This document shows positions 8,188-17,291 of a DNA stretch of 64,000 bases, one piece after another. Source of the stretch: Tritrichomonas musculus (lineage: Eukaryota; Parabasalia; Tritrichomonadida; Tritrichomonadidae); NCBI GenBank assembly GCA_039105265.1, contig JAPFFF010000028.1, positions 1,897,965 through 1,961,964 of the forward strand, in the 5' to 3' direction. Numbering within the stretch: position 1 is the first letter of the stretch; every line of letters starts with the position of its first letter. Under the pieces are notes generated by a model. It did no database searches, was not told where the DNA came from, and saw nothing but the letters and a program-made list of their open reading frames with translations. A program made the position numbers and the translations under genes.

Positions 8188-9909
8188 ATGTCCACGGACT
8201 TTCTCTCCATTTTAGATGACACAAACTCAATTAAAAATGAAACTACAGGCGAAATAATAATTACTGTTCCATCTATACAGTCAGATAATTATTTTGAAGT
8301 TTTATCACCTTGCATTATTTCCTCAAACTGCAATACAGTTATCACGTGCAAATATTTTGAAATTTCAGCACAATCTGTTTCGATATCCAATATCAATTTT
8401 GAAACAACTGTTCTTGCACAATGTACAGAAAAATTATCAGTTTCAAATTGCGAATTCAAAAACGCTAAATCAGGCCTAGGAGTTTTTACTATATCATTTT
8501 GTGCCGATGTTACTATCAGCCATATTGCAATTACAAATACAGCTCAAATACCAGGTTTATACATATGTCAAAACAGCACAGTAGTTGCCGATCACATCAA
8601 TATACATGATATTCCATATACTCTATTAGCATGTGATGGCTGTTCCACTCTTAAGATCACAGAGTCCAATTTTACCAAAGCCGAAAAAAACGGAATTCAT
8701 GTATCCGACCAATCATCCATTGAAATTTCCAACAGTCTAATTTCAGACACCGGCTATCCTGGCATCATTGTGAACGACTCCCAGTGCACCATCAGAGACA
8801 ACGAGCTCCGGAACATTGCGCAAAACTCGATTTCATTGAGCTCTTCAGAAAAATTTTTGATCGAGAACAATACGATCAATAACGGCGGAGCAACCGCCAT
8901 TTCTGTGGAGAGGTCGATCGGTGTCATAAACAGCAACAAGATCACTAAAGTTCAGGGCAACGGAATCCACTGCTCAAACAACTCAGACGTCCAGATAACG
9001 AACAACGAAATCAACGACGCCAGCTACCCCGGAATTGCGGTTATTTCGAACGCAAAAGTGGCAATTTCTAAGAACAAAATAACGAAGATAGAATTGAATG
9101 GAATCTGTTCGCGTGGTGCCAAGGACGTGAGGATTCAGGAGACAGAAATAAAAGACGTTAAGGAGTGTGGTATCTCAATTTCTGACACCGACCATTTTTC
9201 AATTGAAAATTGTTTGATTGAAAATTGTGGGATTATGGCGGTTGAGAGCTATAATAATTCCAAGGTTTATATTAAAGATAACGTACTCTCTAATGTCGGT
9301 AAGTACGCCTTCCTATCGTACACGTCCGGCTATATAAACGCTGAAAATAACAAAATTGACGGAATTCAGAACGCATTGGTCAAATTGGTCTACAAAGGAG
9401 GCGGCGATTTTGTGAACAACCGTATAGATAACTGCCCTAATCAGTTCGAGTGTCAGACGACTTCTCACTACTTCTTCTCAAATAATGGCACTTTTCCATC
9501 AATTACTAATGACGAGTCAAAAAGTGGAAATGGTGTACTTTTTGAGAAGGTGGATCAGGTTAGTTCGAACTTTTTGTGTATAAAGTGTCAGAAAAATAAA
9601 CGTGATTGCTTCATCTTAAACTGCGGACATAAGGTCTACTGCACAAAGTGCGCGGAGCAGGCCCTGGAGAACAAGGAAAAGTGCCCACTGTGCAGGTTCC
9701 CAATTGAGAAGATTTCCACCGGATTCGACGCAAGCAACGACGAGAACTGCACCATCTGCTTCGAGAATAAGAGCGACTGCATCATCCTCCCTTGTGGACA
9801 CATGGGAGCATGCGCAAGCTGCCTCGAGGACTGGTTTAAGAATAAGAAGAGCTGCCCTTTCTGCAGAGCCAAGCCTTGCTTCTATAAGAAAATCATCGAA
9901 GATTTCTAG
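8188..9909 (+). CDS. Right-handed parallel beta-helix protein with two C-terminal RING-type zinc fingers
   Basis: A 573-residue protein. Residues about 15-440 consist of roughly 20-24-residue beta-helix coils (recurring patterns such as ISNSLISDTGYPGIIVND and ITNNEINDASYPGIAV), as in PbH1/NosD-like and F-box-11-like proteins. Residues about 468-510 form a first C3HC4 finger (CIKC, NCGHKVYCTKC, CPLCR) and about 523-565 a second (CTICFENKSDC, PCGHMGACASC, CPFCR); all eight ligand positions are present in each. Family knowledge: RING fingers of this type recruit E2 enzymes, so the protein is probably a cytosolic E3 ubiquitin ligase whose beta-helix binds substrate. The substrate is unknown. There is no signal peptide. 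AT content is higher in the first 500 bp than in the rest. The ATG chosen is the first in frame. Confidence 0.85.
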   Translation: MSTDFLSILDDTNSIKNETTGEIIITVPSIQSDNYFEVLSPCIISSNCNTVITCKYFEISAQSVSISNINFETTVLAQCTEKLSVSNCEFKNAKSGLGVFTISFCADVTISHIAITNTAQIPGLYICQNSTVVADHINIHDIPYTLLACDGCSTLKITESNFTKAEKNGIHVSDQSSIEISNSLISDTGYPGIIVNDSQCTIRDNELRNIAQNSISLSSSEKFLIENNTINNGGATAISVERSIGVINSNKITKVQGNGIHCSNNSDVQITNNEINDASYPGIAVISNAKVAISKNKITKIELNGICSRGAKDVRIQETEIKDVKECGISISDTDHFSIENCLIENCGIMAVESYNNSKVYIKDNVLSNVGKYAFLSYTSGYINAENNKIDGIQNALVKLVYKGGGDFVNNRIDNCPNQFECQTTSHYFFSNNGTFPSITNDESKSGNGVLFEKVDQVSSNFLCIKCQKNKRDCFILNCGHKVYCTKCAEQALENKEKCPLCRFPIEKISTGFDASNDENCTICFENKSDCIILPCGHMGACASCLEDWFKNKKSCPFCRAKPCFYKKIIEDF

Positions 9910-10237
9910 ATCTCAAATCTTCTTTTTTGTTCAAAAAATAAAAATAAAAATAAATAAAAACAAATAGTTGTCATCAATAAAAAAATTCTTTTCTTTATCA
10001 ATTTTTTTTATTTATTTATCCAAAAAGTAAGCGAGATAATCAAAAAACAGTATCTCTTAATCATAAAAAATAAGAGACTTTGATCTTGGTATAGATTGTA
10101 AGCTCTGTGCTTGTTTTTTTTTTTTTTTTTTTTTTCAAGAACTGATTTATAAATTAATACAAAAAAATAAAGATGTTTATTATTTACATATCAATCTCCT
10201 TCATTTTTATATAAGAAGATTCGCGTGTTTTTTAATA
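9910..10237. other. Convergent intergenic region
   Basis: Space between the 3' ends of the beta-helix/RING gene and the RhoGEF-Kelch gene. It contains AT-rich 3' flanks and a T22 tract at 10114-10135; no gene was seen. Confidence 0.5.
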
Positions 10238-13200
10238 TCACACGTCATCGAGTATGCGCTGTGCTGCCTTCCTCAATTCGTCAGTCGGCGTGTCGAGCGA
10301 GCACACGAAAAGAAACTGGCCGCTCGCGTCAGTCACTGCCTGCATCCGCGTAGACAGGAGTGACACAGCCTCGCCAACGCCAACCTCGTTGAACGTGTCG
10401 AATCCATTCGTGTCCGGCTCCACGTAGAACGCTGTCCTCAAACGCTCTGTGGTCAATTCTGTGTCACTTTTTGTGGATTCCTCGATTGCCCGCCTCAGCC
10501 TCCTCGCGGCAAGCTTCTCGCCGAACGCATCAAGGCCGAAGAGCGAGACGCCCGCGCGCTTCAGGAAGGCCGCGTCAGACTCGCTGAGAGAAGGCTCAGG
10601 TGGCAAAAAGTGACACTCTTTTCTGGCGGTTTTCATATTTGAGCGGATTGATTCACTCTTCCGCGCGATGTACGCGCTGCAGCCGAGCACGCTGGCGCAC
10701 TCGCTTTGAGCGGGACTGTCCGACATTTGGTATTGCAGCGGTGAATCGATGGGCGCGGCAGGGCGGCGGGGCTGCAGGCGGCCTGTCGGAGAGGCAACAA
10801 CAGGCTTCGGTGCCACTCTTGATGCGCGACGCTTAGCGCTGCTGCCGTTCCGAGTGAGACTGCGGCTGTCGTTGAGGGAAGTCCGCCTGCGCGGGCTGGC
10901 TGCAGTGCGCTTTGTGTCTTGTTTGGCTGGGTCGAGTGTCTGACGCTTCTTGTACTTCTGTGGCGGTTTTGGCGGTTTCTGCCGCTGTTGCTGAGGTTTC
11001 AGTGCTGGCTGCTGCCTGGACGAGGCAAGCTTCGGCTCGAGTGACTTCCTCTGCCTCAGGGCTGGATTCTCTTTGTGCTGCATTGCGCCTGCACGCGCAA
11101 CTTGCCGCGCCTGCCTGGCAGCTGGCCGGCTGGCTTGCTTGCCTCCCGCTTGTCCAGCTCTCTGTGCCTGCGGACTGGCTGCCTGCTTCTTGCCTGATTT
11201 GGCTGCCTGCTTCTTGCCTGATTTGGCTGCTTCTTCTTGTTTTTCATTGGTTTGATGCAGAGGATTCTGTCTGATACCTGTGTGTTCTCTCTCTTCTTGA
11301 TTGTTCACTTGTTCTTTCTCTTCTTGATTGTTCACTTGTTCTTTCTCTTCTTGATTGTTCACTTGTTCTTTCTCTTCTTGATTGTTTTCTAGTTCTTTCT
11401 CTTCTTGATTGTTCACTTGTTCTTTCATTTCTTGATTGTTTTCTGGTCCTTCCTCTTCTTGATTGTTTTCTAGTTCTTTCTCTTCTTGATTGTTTTCTAG
11501 TTCTTTCTCTTCTTGATTGTTTTCTAGTTCTTTCTCTTCTTGATTGTTCACTTGTTCTTTCATTTCTTGATTGTTTTCTGGTCCTTCCTCTTCTTGATTG
11601 TTTTCTAGTTCTTTCTCTTCTTGATTGTTTTCTAGTTCTTTCTCTTCTTGATTGTTTTCTAGTTCTTTCTCTTCTTGATTGTTTTCTAGTTCTTTCTCTT
11701 CTTGATTGTTTTCTAGTTCTTTCTCTTCTTGATTGTTTTCTAGTTCTTTCTCTTCTTGATTGTTTTCTAGTTCTTTCTCTTCTTGATTGTTCACTTGTTC
11801 TTTCATTTCTTGATTGTTTTCTGGTCCTTCCTCTTCTTGATTGTTTTCTAGTTCTTTCTCTTCTTGGTTGTTTTCTAGTTCTTTCTCTTCTTGGTTGTTT
11901 TCTAGTTCTTTCTCTTCTTGGTTGTTTTCTAGTTCTTTCTCTTCTTGATTGTTTTCTGGTCCTTTCTCTTCTTGATTGTTTTCTGGTTCTTTCTCTTCTT
12001 GATTGTTTTCTAGTTCTTTCTCTTCTTGATTGTTTTCTAGTTCTTTCTCTTCTTGATTGTTTTCTAGTTCTTTCTCTTCTTGATTGTTCACTTGTTCTTT
12101 CATTTCTTGATTGTTTTCTGGTCCTTCCTCTTCTTGATTGTTTTCTAGTTCTTTCTCTTCTTGGTTGTTTTCTAGTTCTTTCTCTTCTTGGTTGTTTTCT
12201 AGTTCTTTCTCTTCTTGATTGTTTTCTGGTCCTTTCTCTTCTTGATTGTTTTCTGGTTCTTTCTCTTCTTGATTGTTTTCTAGTTCTTTCTCTTCTTGAT
12301 TGTTTTCTAGTTCTTTCTCTTCTTGATTGTTTTCTAGTTCTTTCTCTTCTTGATTGTTCACTTGTTCTTTCATTTCTTGATTGTTTTCTAGTTCTTTCTC
12401 TTCTTGATTGTTTTCTAATTCTTTCTCTTCTTGATTGTTTTCTAGTTCTTTCTCTTCTTGATTGTTTTCTAGTTCTTTCTCTTCTTGATTGTTTTCTGGT
12501 TCTTTCTCTTCTTGATTGTTTTCTAGTTCTTTCTCTTCTTGATTGTTTTCTAGTTCTTTCTCTTCTTGATTGTTTTCTAGTTCTTTCTCTTCTTGATTGT
12601 TCACTTGTTCTTTCATTTCTTGATTGTTTTCTGGTCCTTCCTCTTCTTGATTGTTTTCTAGTTCTTTCTCTTCTTGGTTGTTTTCTAGTTCTTTCTCTTC
12701 TTGGTTGTTTTCTAGTTCTTTCTCTTCTTGATTGTTTTCTGGTCCTTTCTCTTCTTGATTGTTTTCTGGTTCTTTCTCTTCTTGATTGTTTTCTAGTTCT
12801 TTCTCTTCTTGATTGTTTTCTAGTTCTTTCTCTTCTTGATTGTTTTCTAGTTCTTTCTCTTCTTGATTGTTTTCTAGTTCTTTCTCTTCTTGATTGTTCA
12901 CTTGTTCTTTCATTTCTTGATTGTTTTCTAATTCTTTCTCTTTTTGATTGTTCACTTGTTCTTTCTCTTCTTGATTGTTTTCTAATTCTTTCTCTTCTTG
13001 ATTGTTTTCTGGTTCTTTCTCTTCTTGATTGTTTTCTAGTTCTTTCTCTTCTTGATTGTTTTCTAGTTCTTTCTCTTCTTGATTGTTTTCTAGTTCTTTC
13101 TCTTCTTGATTGTTCACTTGTTCTTTCATTTCTTGATTGTTTTCTGGTCCTTCCTCTTCTTGATTGTTTTCTAGTTCTTTCTCTTCTTGGTTGTTTTCTA

Positions 13201-16200
13201 GTTCTTTCTCTTCTTGGTTGTTTTCTAGTTCTTTCTCTTCTTGATTGTTTTCTGGTCCTTTCTCTTCTTGATTGTTTTCTGGTTCTTTCTCTTCTTGATT
13301 GTTTTCTAGTTCTTTCTCTTCTTGATTGTTTTCTAGTTCTTTCTCTTCTTGATTGTTTTCTAGTTCTTTCTCTTCTTGATTGTTTTCTAGTTCTTTCTCT
13401 TCTTGATTGTTCACTTGTTCTTTCATTTCTTGATTGTTTTCTAATTCTTTCTCTTTTTGATTGTTCACTTGTTCTTTCTCTTCTTGATTGTTTTCTAGTT
13501 CTTTCTCTTCTTGATTGTTTTCTGGTCCTTCCTCTTCTTGATTGTTTTCTAGTTCTTTCTCTTCTTGATTGTTTTCTGGTCCTTCCTCTTCTTGATTGTT
13601 TTCTAGTTCTTTCTCTTCTTGATTGTTTTCTGGTCCTTCCTCTTCTTGATTGTTTTCTAGTTCTTTCTCTTCTTGGTTGTTTTCTAGTTCTTTCTCTTCT
13701 TGGTTGTTTTCTAGTTCTTTCTCTTCTTGGTTGTTCTTTAGTTCTTTCATGTTGTCTTGAACATCCTCTTCTTCCTCTTCAAGCAGGATGTCGCCTTGCT
13801 GGTTGTGGTCATCTTTCTCGCTCTTCATGTCTTCATCTTTGAGGCCCTCTTTCAAGTCATCAACTGCTTGAGGCTGCTCTTTGTTTGAATCTTCTTTTTG
13901 CTCGTTCAAAACTGCCTTCTTCTCTTCATCACTTTCGTTTTGTTCCTCTTCCTCTTCTACGGCCACGATGATGTTTGCTTCATGCTCCTCCTCAACTGTT
14001 ACTTCAATTTTCATATCATCTTGCATGCTTGCCTCTTTTTGTGAGTCAATTTTCTCCATCTCTTCTTCCTCCTTGCTTGCAGCGGGCACATTTTTCTCTT
14101 CCTCTTCACCTGCAGCTTCTTCTTCATTTGCATTGTTGTTGCCAGTGTCGTGCTTCTCCTCGATGTTCTCTGGCTCACTGTCAGATTTCTTCACATCGCC
14201 TCCATCATCGCCTGCAAGAAGCAAGTCGTCGTCTTTCGAGCTTTCGTCTCCAGTGACAATCAGGTCATTCAGCAGGGCGTCGAGTTCCTCGTCATTGCCT
14301 TGTCCATCGCTGCTGTTTATCGCCTCGATGTCATCGTCATCTCCTCTTGCATCCTCCTGATTTATCTCATCGAGCAGCGCGTCGACATCATCTTTGGCTG
14401 CATCGCCATCGATCAGCTCTGCGATGTTTGACGACAGCTCAACTGTGAACCACGAATTCCTCGACGCATTCAGCCCCTCTTCAACGCCTCCAAACACAAG
14501 ATAGCGGTAGACCTTGTCGTCATCGCACTCGTGCTTCATCTGGCAGACTCCAAATCCAACAAAAGATGTCGGCGCGTTTCCAAACTCGTCGATGTTGCGC
14601 GTCGTTCCGGTTCTGACATTCACTGCTGCTGGCGGTAACGTGTCGAATTTGAATGCATTCGGGTCTTTGCTGCTGTCCGCCACTCTGGTGCTGCTCTTGT
14701 CAACGAAGGTGTCCTCAAATGATGAACCGCCAAAAGTGACAATCCAATCGCCAACCGCCACAGCCTGGTGCCCAAAACGAGGGAAAAAGGTCTCACCGGA
14801 GAGAATGATTCTCTTCCACATTTTGCTGTTCAAATCGAACGAATAGATGTCATTGAAAGCATACTTGTCATCACGTCCGCCCACAATGATGAACTGGCTG
14901 CCATTGCAGACACAGCTTCCCATCATGTAGCGAGGACTAGGTGAATTGAAGAGGTCATAAACCGTCCATTCACGTGAGTCGATGTCAAACATGCAAATGT
15001 CATCGAGCGGCTTTTTTCTATCGTTCATGCCACCAAAAACGGTTATGACACGTTTGCCACTTACACCCTGACAATAGCAAGCGCAATGGTATGCACGTTT
15101 TGGCGGTTTTGTCTGATGCGGTTCTAACAATTCCCACTTTTTCAATTCTAAATCATACTTCCAAATATCGTCACAAAATTCAGAGGACGATCTTCGGCCC
15201 CCAAAGACGTAGATGGAGGTCCCATCTGAACAAATTGAATGGCCATAACGTGAGGTGATGTTAGACGATACATTATCAATATTTTCTAAGTCAACCTTTA
15301 CTTCGCCACAATCTTTTATCGTCAAGAGTTGGTTGTTTGATTTCTCCTTCGATTCGCCACCAAAGAAGTAATGAAAACGGTTATTATCTGAAAAAGTGAC
15401 GCTGGTACCTTGCGTAAAAGCTGAAGGTAGCACTTTTACAAACTTCAATGGTTTACTTCCCGCCTTCGCATCAACCTTTGGTCGAAGATCGAAGAACTTA
15501 TTCCTCCACAAAACAAACGGGCTCTTTGAATCAACATCCTTCGTTTTCAGCCTCTGCTCCTCGAGCTTTTCGAGGAATGCGATGCAGTCTGTTCTTCTTT
15601 TGAAGTAGACCAAGTAATGATTCACGCCCTTCTTCGCCTTTTTATCATGAAAAGAGAACTCAATTGAGTCAGAGTGAGGGAAATACCTGAAGCTCTGGAA
15701 CTCCTTCAGAAAAAGTGGATTCTCAGGATATTTTGAGAACTCTTCTGGGTCGTCTTTGGCTTTTGGAGAGGATATTTGGTCGATGGTTGTCATCAGGACA
15801 GAGTCGTTGAAAAGATAAAAGAAGCCTTCCTTGGGCGCACTGGCGCTCTGGTAGGTGCCCGTTGAATACTGGTCAAACGGAGTCGGCGACTGGCTCACGT
15901 AAACGGTCGAAAAATCGATCAAGCTTCTCCCCTCCTTGAAGATGAAGAGAGGCTTGGAGAAGTTGGACATGATCTGCGCAATTCGCCTTGACGAATTAGT
16001 GAAAAGGTCAATTCCTCGGGTAACCGAAACGATAGAATTCATCGCTTTTTCAAGGAGAGGAAAATCGGGGTGCTCTTGTGGCGAGTATTTGACCAATTCC
16101 CTCAGAAAGAGGATGTATCGTGGCATGCGCTGGACAGGAGTTATGAGGTAGGACGTTAGATCGCGTCCTTCTTCAAAAGTGTTACTTTTTGAGAGATTCT

Positions 16201-17110
16201 GTAATATCGTGGTCGAATTCTTGTTCGCTTGCGCTTTCTCGTTTAATATGTAGGAAAAAATGGCATAGGTCGAAATAAAACGCTTGGATACGTTAAATAA
16301 ACTACTGAATTTGATAAAAACGTCGGAAACTATGGAATCAAAATCTGTTCCGCGATCTTCAAGACTTTGTTTAAAATGGACATGTAATTTTAGTATGTCT
16401 GGTAAGTCTCCAAAGAAAAATGATATGTCATGATCGGTAAAATAATTGCTTCGCCGTAATGCGGGTTTCCAATAATCTATTAACGCTCGAAGATCATTGA
16501 TATAAGTGGTTTCGGTTGATATTATTTCTTTTAATATATTTTGTCGATAATTTACTTTTCGAAGAGCTGCATCTGCTAAAGTTGTATGAAAAAATACTGG
16601 ATAAGATTTTGCTTTTTCAAAAAATTCTGATGCTGCTTCTTCTGGTAATATCTCAATTGAATCACGAAAAAATTTATCATCAAAATGCGAAAATGTAAAT
16701 TTTTCAGAAACATAGGTAAAAATGTCACTACACTTTGAAAAATTAGATCTGTTAATTAAAACCGAAAATGGAGGAAAATTTATTTTTTGTTCCATTGCTT
16801 GGAAAATAACTTGAAATTTAATTAAAAAATCATACTCTTTATCAATTATAGATAAATAATATTCTGGGGTTAAATATTGGTCAGGTTTTTCTTTCTGTAC
16901 AAGTTCTGGATATTTTTCACATGGCTTTTCTGAATCATCCAAAAGTTTACTATATAGATTGTTTGTGTAAAAAAGATGTTCATTATTTGAAAGATATTTA
17001 TTTCGAATTTCTAGAACTGTTTTATCTTCAAAATCTGACCAATCTAAAATTAAATTTTCTTTTCCTCTTTGAAAAACAACAATATATTTATTGTTGTCCA
17101 AAGAGGACAT
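10238..17110 (-). CDS. Giant RhoGEF (DH-PH) - Kelch propeller protein with a long acidic 9-residue repeat region and basic tail
   Basis: 2290 residues from the ATG at 17110-17108. Residues 1-185 are an unrecognised N-terminal region. About 188-385 is a Dbl-homology domain, from RQNILKEIISTETTYINDL to the CR3 helix LTSYLITPVQRMPRYILFL. About 390-520 is PH-like. About 570-895 contains five or six Kelch repeats with YVFGG, TVFGG, IIVGG and VTFGG blades. About 900-1120 is highly acidic. About 1122-1940 is the repeat ENNQEEKEL, a probable long coiled coil or charged helix. About 1945-2165 is Lys/Arg/Pro/Gln-rich, and the last ~125 residues are a small unknown region. Family knowledge: DH-PH modules load GTP on Rho-family GTPases, and Kelch propellers bind actin or partners, so a cytoskeletal signalling role at membranes is likely. 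The start follows an initiator-like TCATTTTC about 46 nt upstream. The length is far beyond usual RhoGEFs because of the repeat. Confidence 0.88.
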   Translation of the reverse strand: MSSLDNNKYIVVFQRGKENLILDWSDFEDKTVLEIRNKYLSNNEHLFYTNNLYSKLLDDSEKPCEKYPELVQKEKPDQYLTPEYYLSIIDKEYDFLIKFQVIFQAMEQKINFPPFSVLINRSNFSKCSDIFTYVSEKFTFSHFDDKFFRDSIEILPEEAASEFFEKAKSYPVFFHTTLADAALRKVNYRQNILKEIISTETTYINDLRALIDYWKPALRRSNYFTDHDISFFFGDLPDILKLHVHFKQSLEDRGTDFDSIVSDVFIKFSSLFNVSKRFISTYAIFSYILNEKAQANKNSTTILQNLSKSNTFEEGRDLTSYLITPVQRMPRYILFLRELVKYSPQEHPDFPLLEKAMNSIVSVTRGIDLFTNSSRRIAQIMSNFSKPLFIFKEGRSLIDFSTVYVSQSPTPFDQYSTGTYQSASAPKEGFFYLFNDSVLMTTIDQISSPKAKDDPEEFSKYPENPLFLKEFQSFRYFPHSDSIEFSFHDKKAKKGVNHYLVYFKRRTDCIAFLEKLEEQRLKTKDVDSKSPFVLWRNKFFDLRPKVDAKAGSKPLKFVKVLPSAFTQGTSVTFSDNNRFHYFFGGESKEKSNNQLLTIKDCGEVKVDLENIDNVSSNITSRYGHSICSDGTSIYVFGGRRSSSEFCDDIWKYDLELKKWELLEPHQTKPPKRAYHCACYCQGVSGKRVITVFGGMNDRKKPLDDICMFDIDSREWTVYDLFNSPSPRYMMGSCVCNGSQFIIVGGRDDKYAFNDIYSFDLNSKMWKRIILSGETFFPRFGHQAVAVGDWIVTFGGSSFEDTFVDKSSTRVADSSKDPNAFKFDTLPPAAVNVRTGTTRNIDEFGNAPTSFVGFGVCQMKHECDDDKVYRYLVFGGVEEGLNASRNSWFTVELSSNIAELIDGDAAKDDVDALLDEINQEDARGDDDDIEAINSSDGQGNDEELDALLNDLIVTGDESSKDDDLLLAGDDGGDVKKSDSEPENIEEKHDTGNNNANEEEAAGEEEEKNVPAASKEEEEMEKIDSQKEASMQDDMKIEVTVEEEHEANIIVAVEEEEEQNESDEEKKAVLNEQKEDSNKEQPQAVDDLKEGLKDEDMKSEKDDHNQQGDILLEEEEEDVQDNMKELKNNQEEKELENNQEEKELENNQEEKELENNQEEEGPENNQEEKELENNQEEEGPENNQEEKELENNQEEEGPENNQEEKELENNQEEKEQVNNQKEKELENNQEMKEQVNNQEEKELENNQEEKELENNQEEKELENNQEEKELENNQEEKEPENNQEEKGPENNQEEKELENNQEEKELENNQEEKELENNQEEEGPENNQEMKEQVNNQEEKELENNQEEKELENNQEEKELENNQEEKEPENNQEEKELENNQEEKEQVNNQKEKELENNQEMKEQVNNQEEKELENNQEEKELENNQEEKELENNQEEKELENNQEEKEPENNQEEKGPENNQEEKELENNQEEKELENNQEEKELENNQEEEGPENNQEMKEQVNNQEEKELENNQEEKELENNQEEKELENNQEEKEPENNQEEKELENNQEEKELENNQEEKELENNQEEKELENNQEMKEQVNNQEEKELENNQEEKELENNQEEKELENNQEEKEPENNQEEKGPENNQEEKELENNQEEKELENNQEEKELENNQEEEGPENNQEMKEQVNNQEEKELENNQEEKELENNQEEKELENNQEEKEPENNQEEKGPENNQEEKELENNQEEKELENNQEEKELENNQEEKELENNQEEEGPENNQEMKEQVNNQEEKELENNQEEKELENNQEEKELENNQEEKELENNQEEKELENNQEEKELENNQEEKELENNQEEEGPENNQEMKEQVNNQEEKELENNQEEKELENNQEEKELENNQEEEGPENNQEMKEQVNNQEEKELENNQEEKEQVNNQEEKEQVNNQEEKEQVNNQEEREHTGIRQNPLHQTNEKQEEAAKSGKKQAAKSGKKQAASPQAQRAGQAGGKQASRPAARQARQVARAGAMQHKENPALRQRKSLEPKLASSRQQPALKPQQQRQKPPKPPQKYKKRQTLDPAKQDTKRTAASPRRRTSLNDSRSLTRNGSSAKRRASRVAPKPVVASPTGRLQPRRPAAPIDSPLQYQMSDSPAQSECASVLGCSAYIARKSESIRSNMKTARKECHFLPPEPSLSESDAAFLKRAGVSLFGLDAFGEKLAARRLRRAIEESTKSDTELTTERLRTAFYVEPDTNGFDTFNEVGVGEAVSLLSTRMQAVTDASGQFLFVCSLDTPTDELRKAAQRILDDV
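11293..13748 (-). repeat. Coding minisatellite, 27 bp unit (ENNQEEKEL), about 90 copies
   Basis: In-frame tandem repeat in the RhoGEF-Kelch gene. The plus strand is almost pure pyrimidine plus G (unit TTCTAGTTCTTTCTCTTCTT followed by GATTGTT). Variant units (VNNQEMKEQ, EEEGPENNQ, EKGPENNQ, KEPENNQ) recur in the same order, forming a higher-order repeat of several hundred bp. Confidence 0.95.
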
Positions 17111-17150
17111 TAAAGATAAGTTTTGAATACTGTAAGAACATTTTATCTCA

Positions 17151-17158
17151 GAAAATGA
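17151..17158 (-). promoter_or_regulatory. Initiator-like element of the RhoGEF-Kelch gene
   Basis: Minus-strand TCATTTTC with +1 A at 17156, 46 nt upstream of the ATG. The sequence fits the initiator consensus; the distance is somewhat long. Confidence 0.35.
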
Positions 17159-17207
17159 AAATTTTCATATAATAAGCTGTATCAAAACTTAAGCCAGCCT
17201 TTAGGCT

Positions 17208-17281
17208 TCCTCCCTAACTCAGTTGGTTAGAGTGTCAGACTGTTAATCTGGAAGTCGTGTGTTCGATCCACACGGGAGGAG
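17208..17281 (+). tRNA. tRNA-Asn (GTT), anchor of the retrotransposon stack
   Basis: A complete 74-nt cloverleaf with acceptor arms TCCTCCC and GGGAGGA, discriminator G (17281, as usual for eukaryotic Asn), anticodon arm TCAGA-CTGTTAA-TCTGG (anticodon GTT) and T-arm GTGTG-TTCGATC-CACAC. It is followed by A and T9, a full Pol III terminator. All insertions lie after this terminator and the tRNA body with its internal promoter is intact, so the gene should remain functional. It is the only complete tRNA in the stack; later target copies contain only its last 14 bases. Confidence 0.97.
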
Positions 17282-17291
17282 ATTTTTTTTT
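17268..17291 (+). repeat. Target copy 0 (inside tRNA-Asn and its terminator)
   Basis: CCACACGGGAGGAGA followed by T9: the 3' T-arm strand, acceptor strand, discriminator and terminator of the tRNA. It is the left flank of the whole stack and the template of all later copies. Confidence 0.95.

Noticed and set aside
10912-11274. 120-codon Cys/Ala/Leu-rich plus-strand ORF that could look like a secreted protein
   Set aside because: Shadow of the Lys/Arg/Pro/Gln-rich tail of the RhoGEF-Kelch protein on the other strand.
13881-14360. 159-codon plus-strand Ser/Phe-rich ORF
   Set aside because: Antisense shadow of the acidic region of the RhoGEF-Kelch gene.
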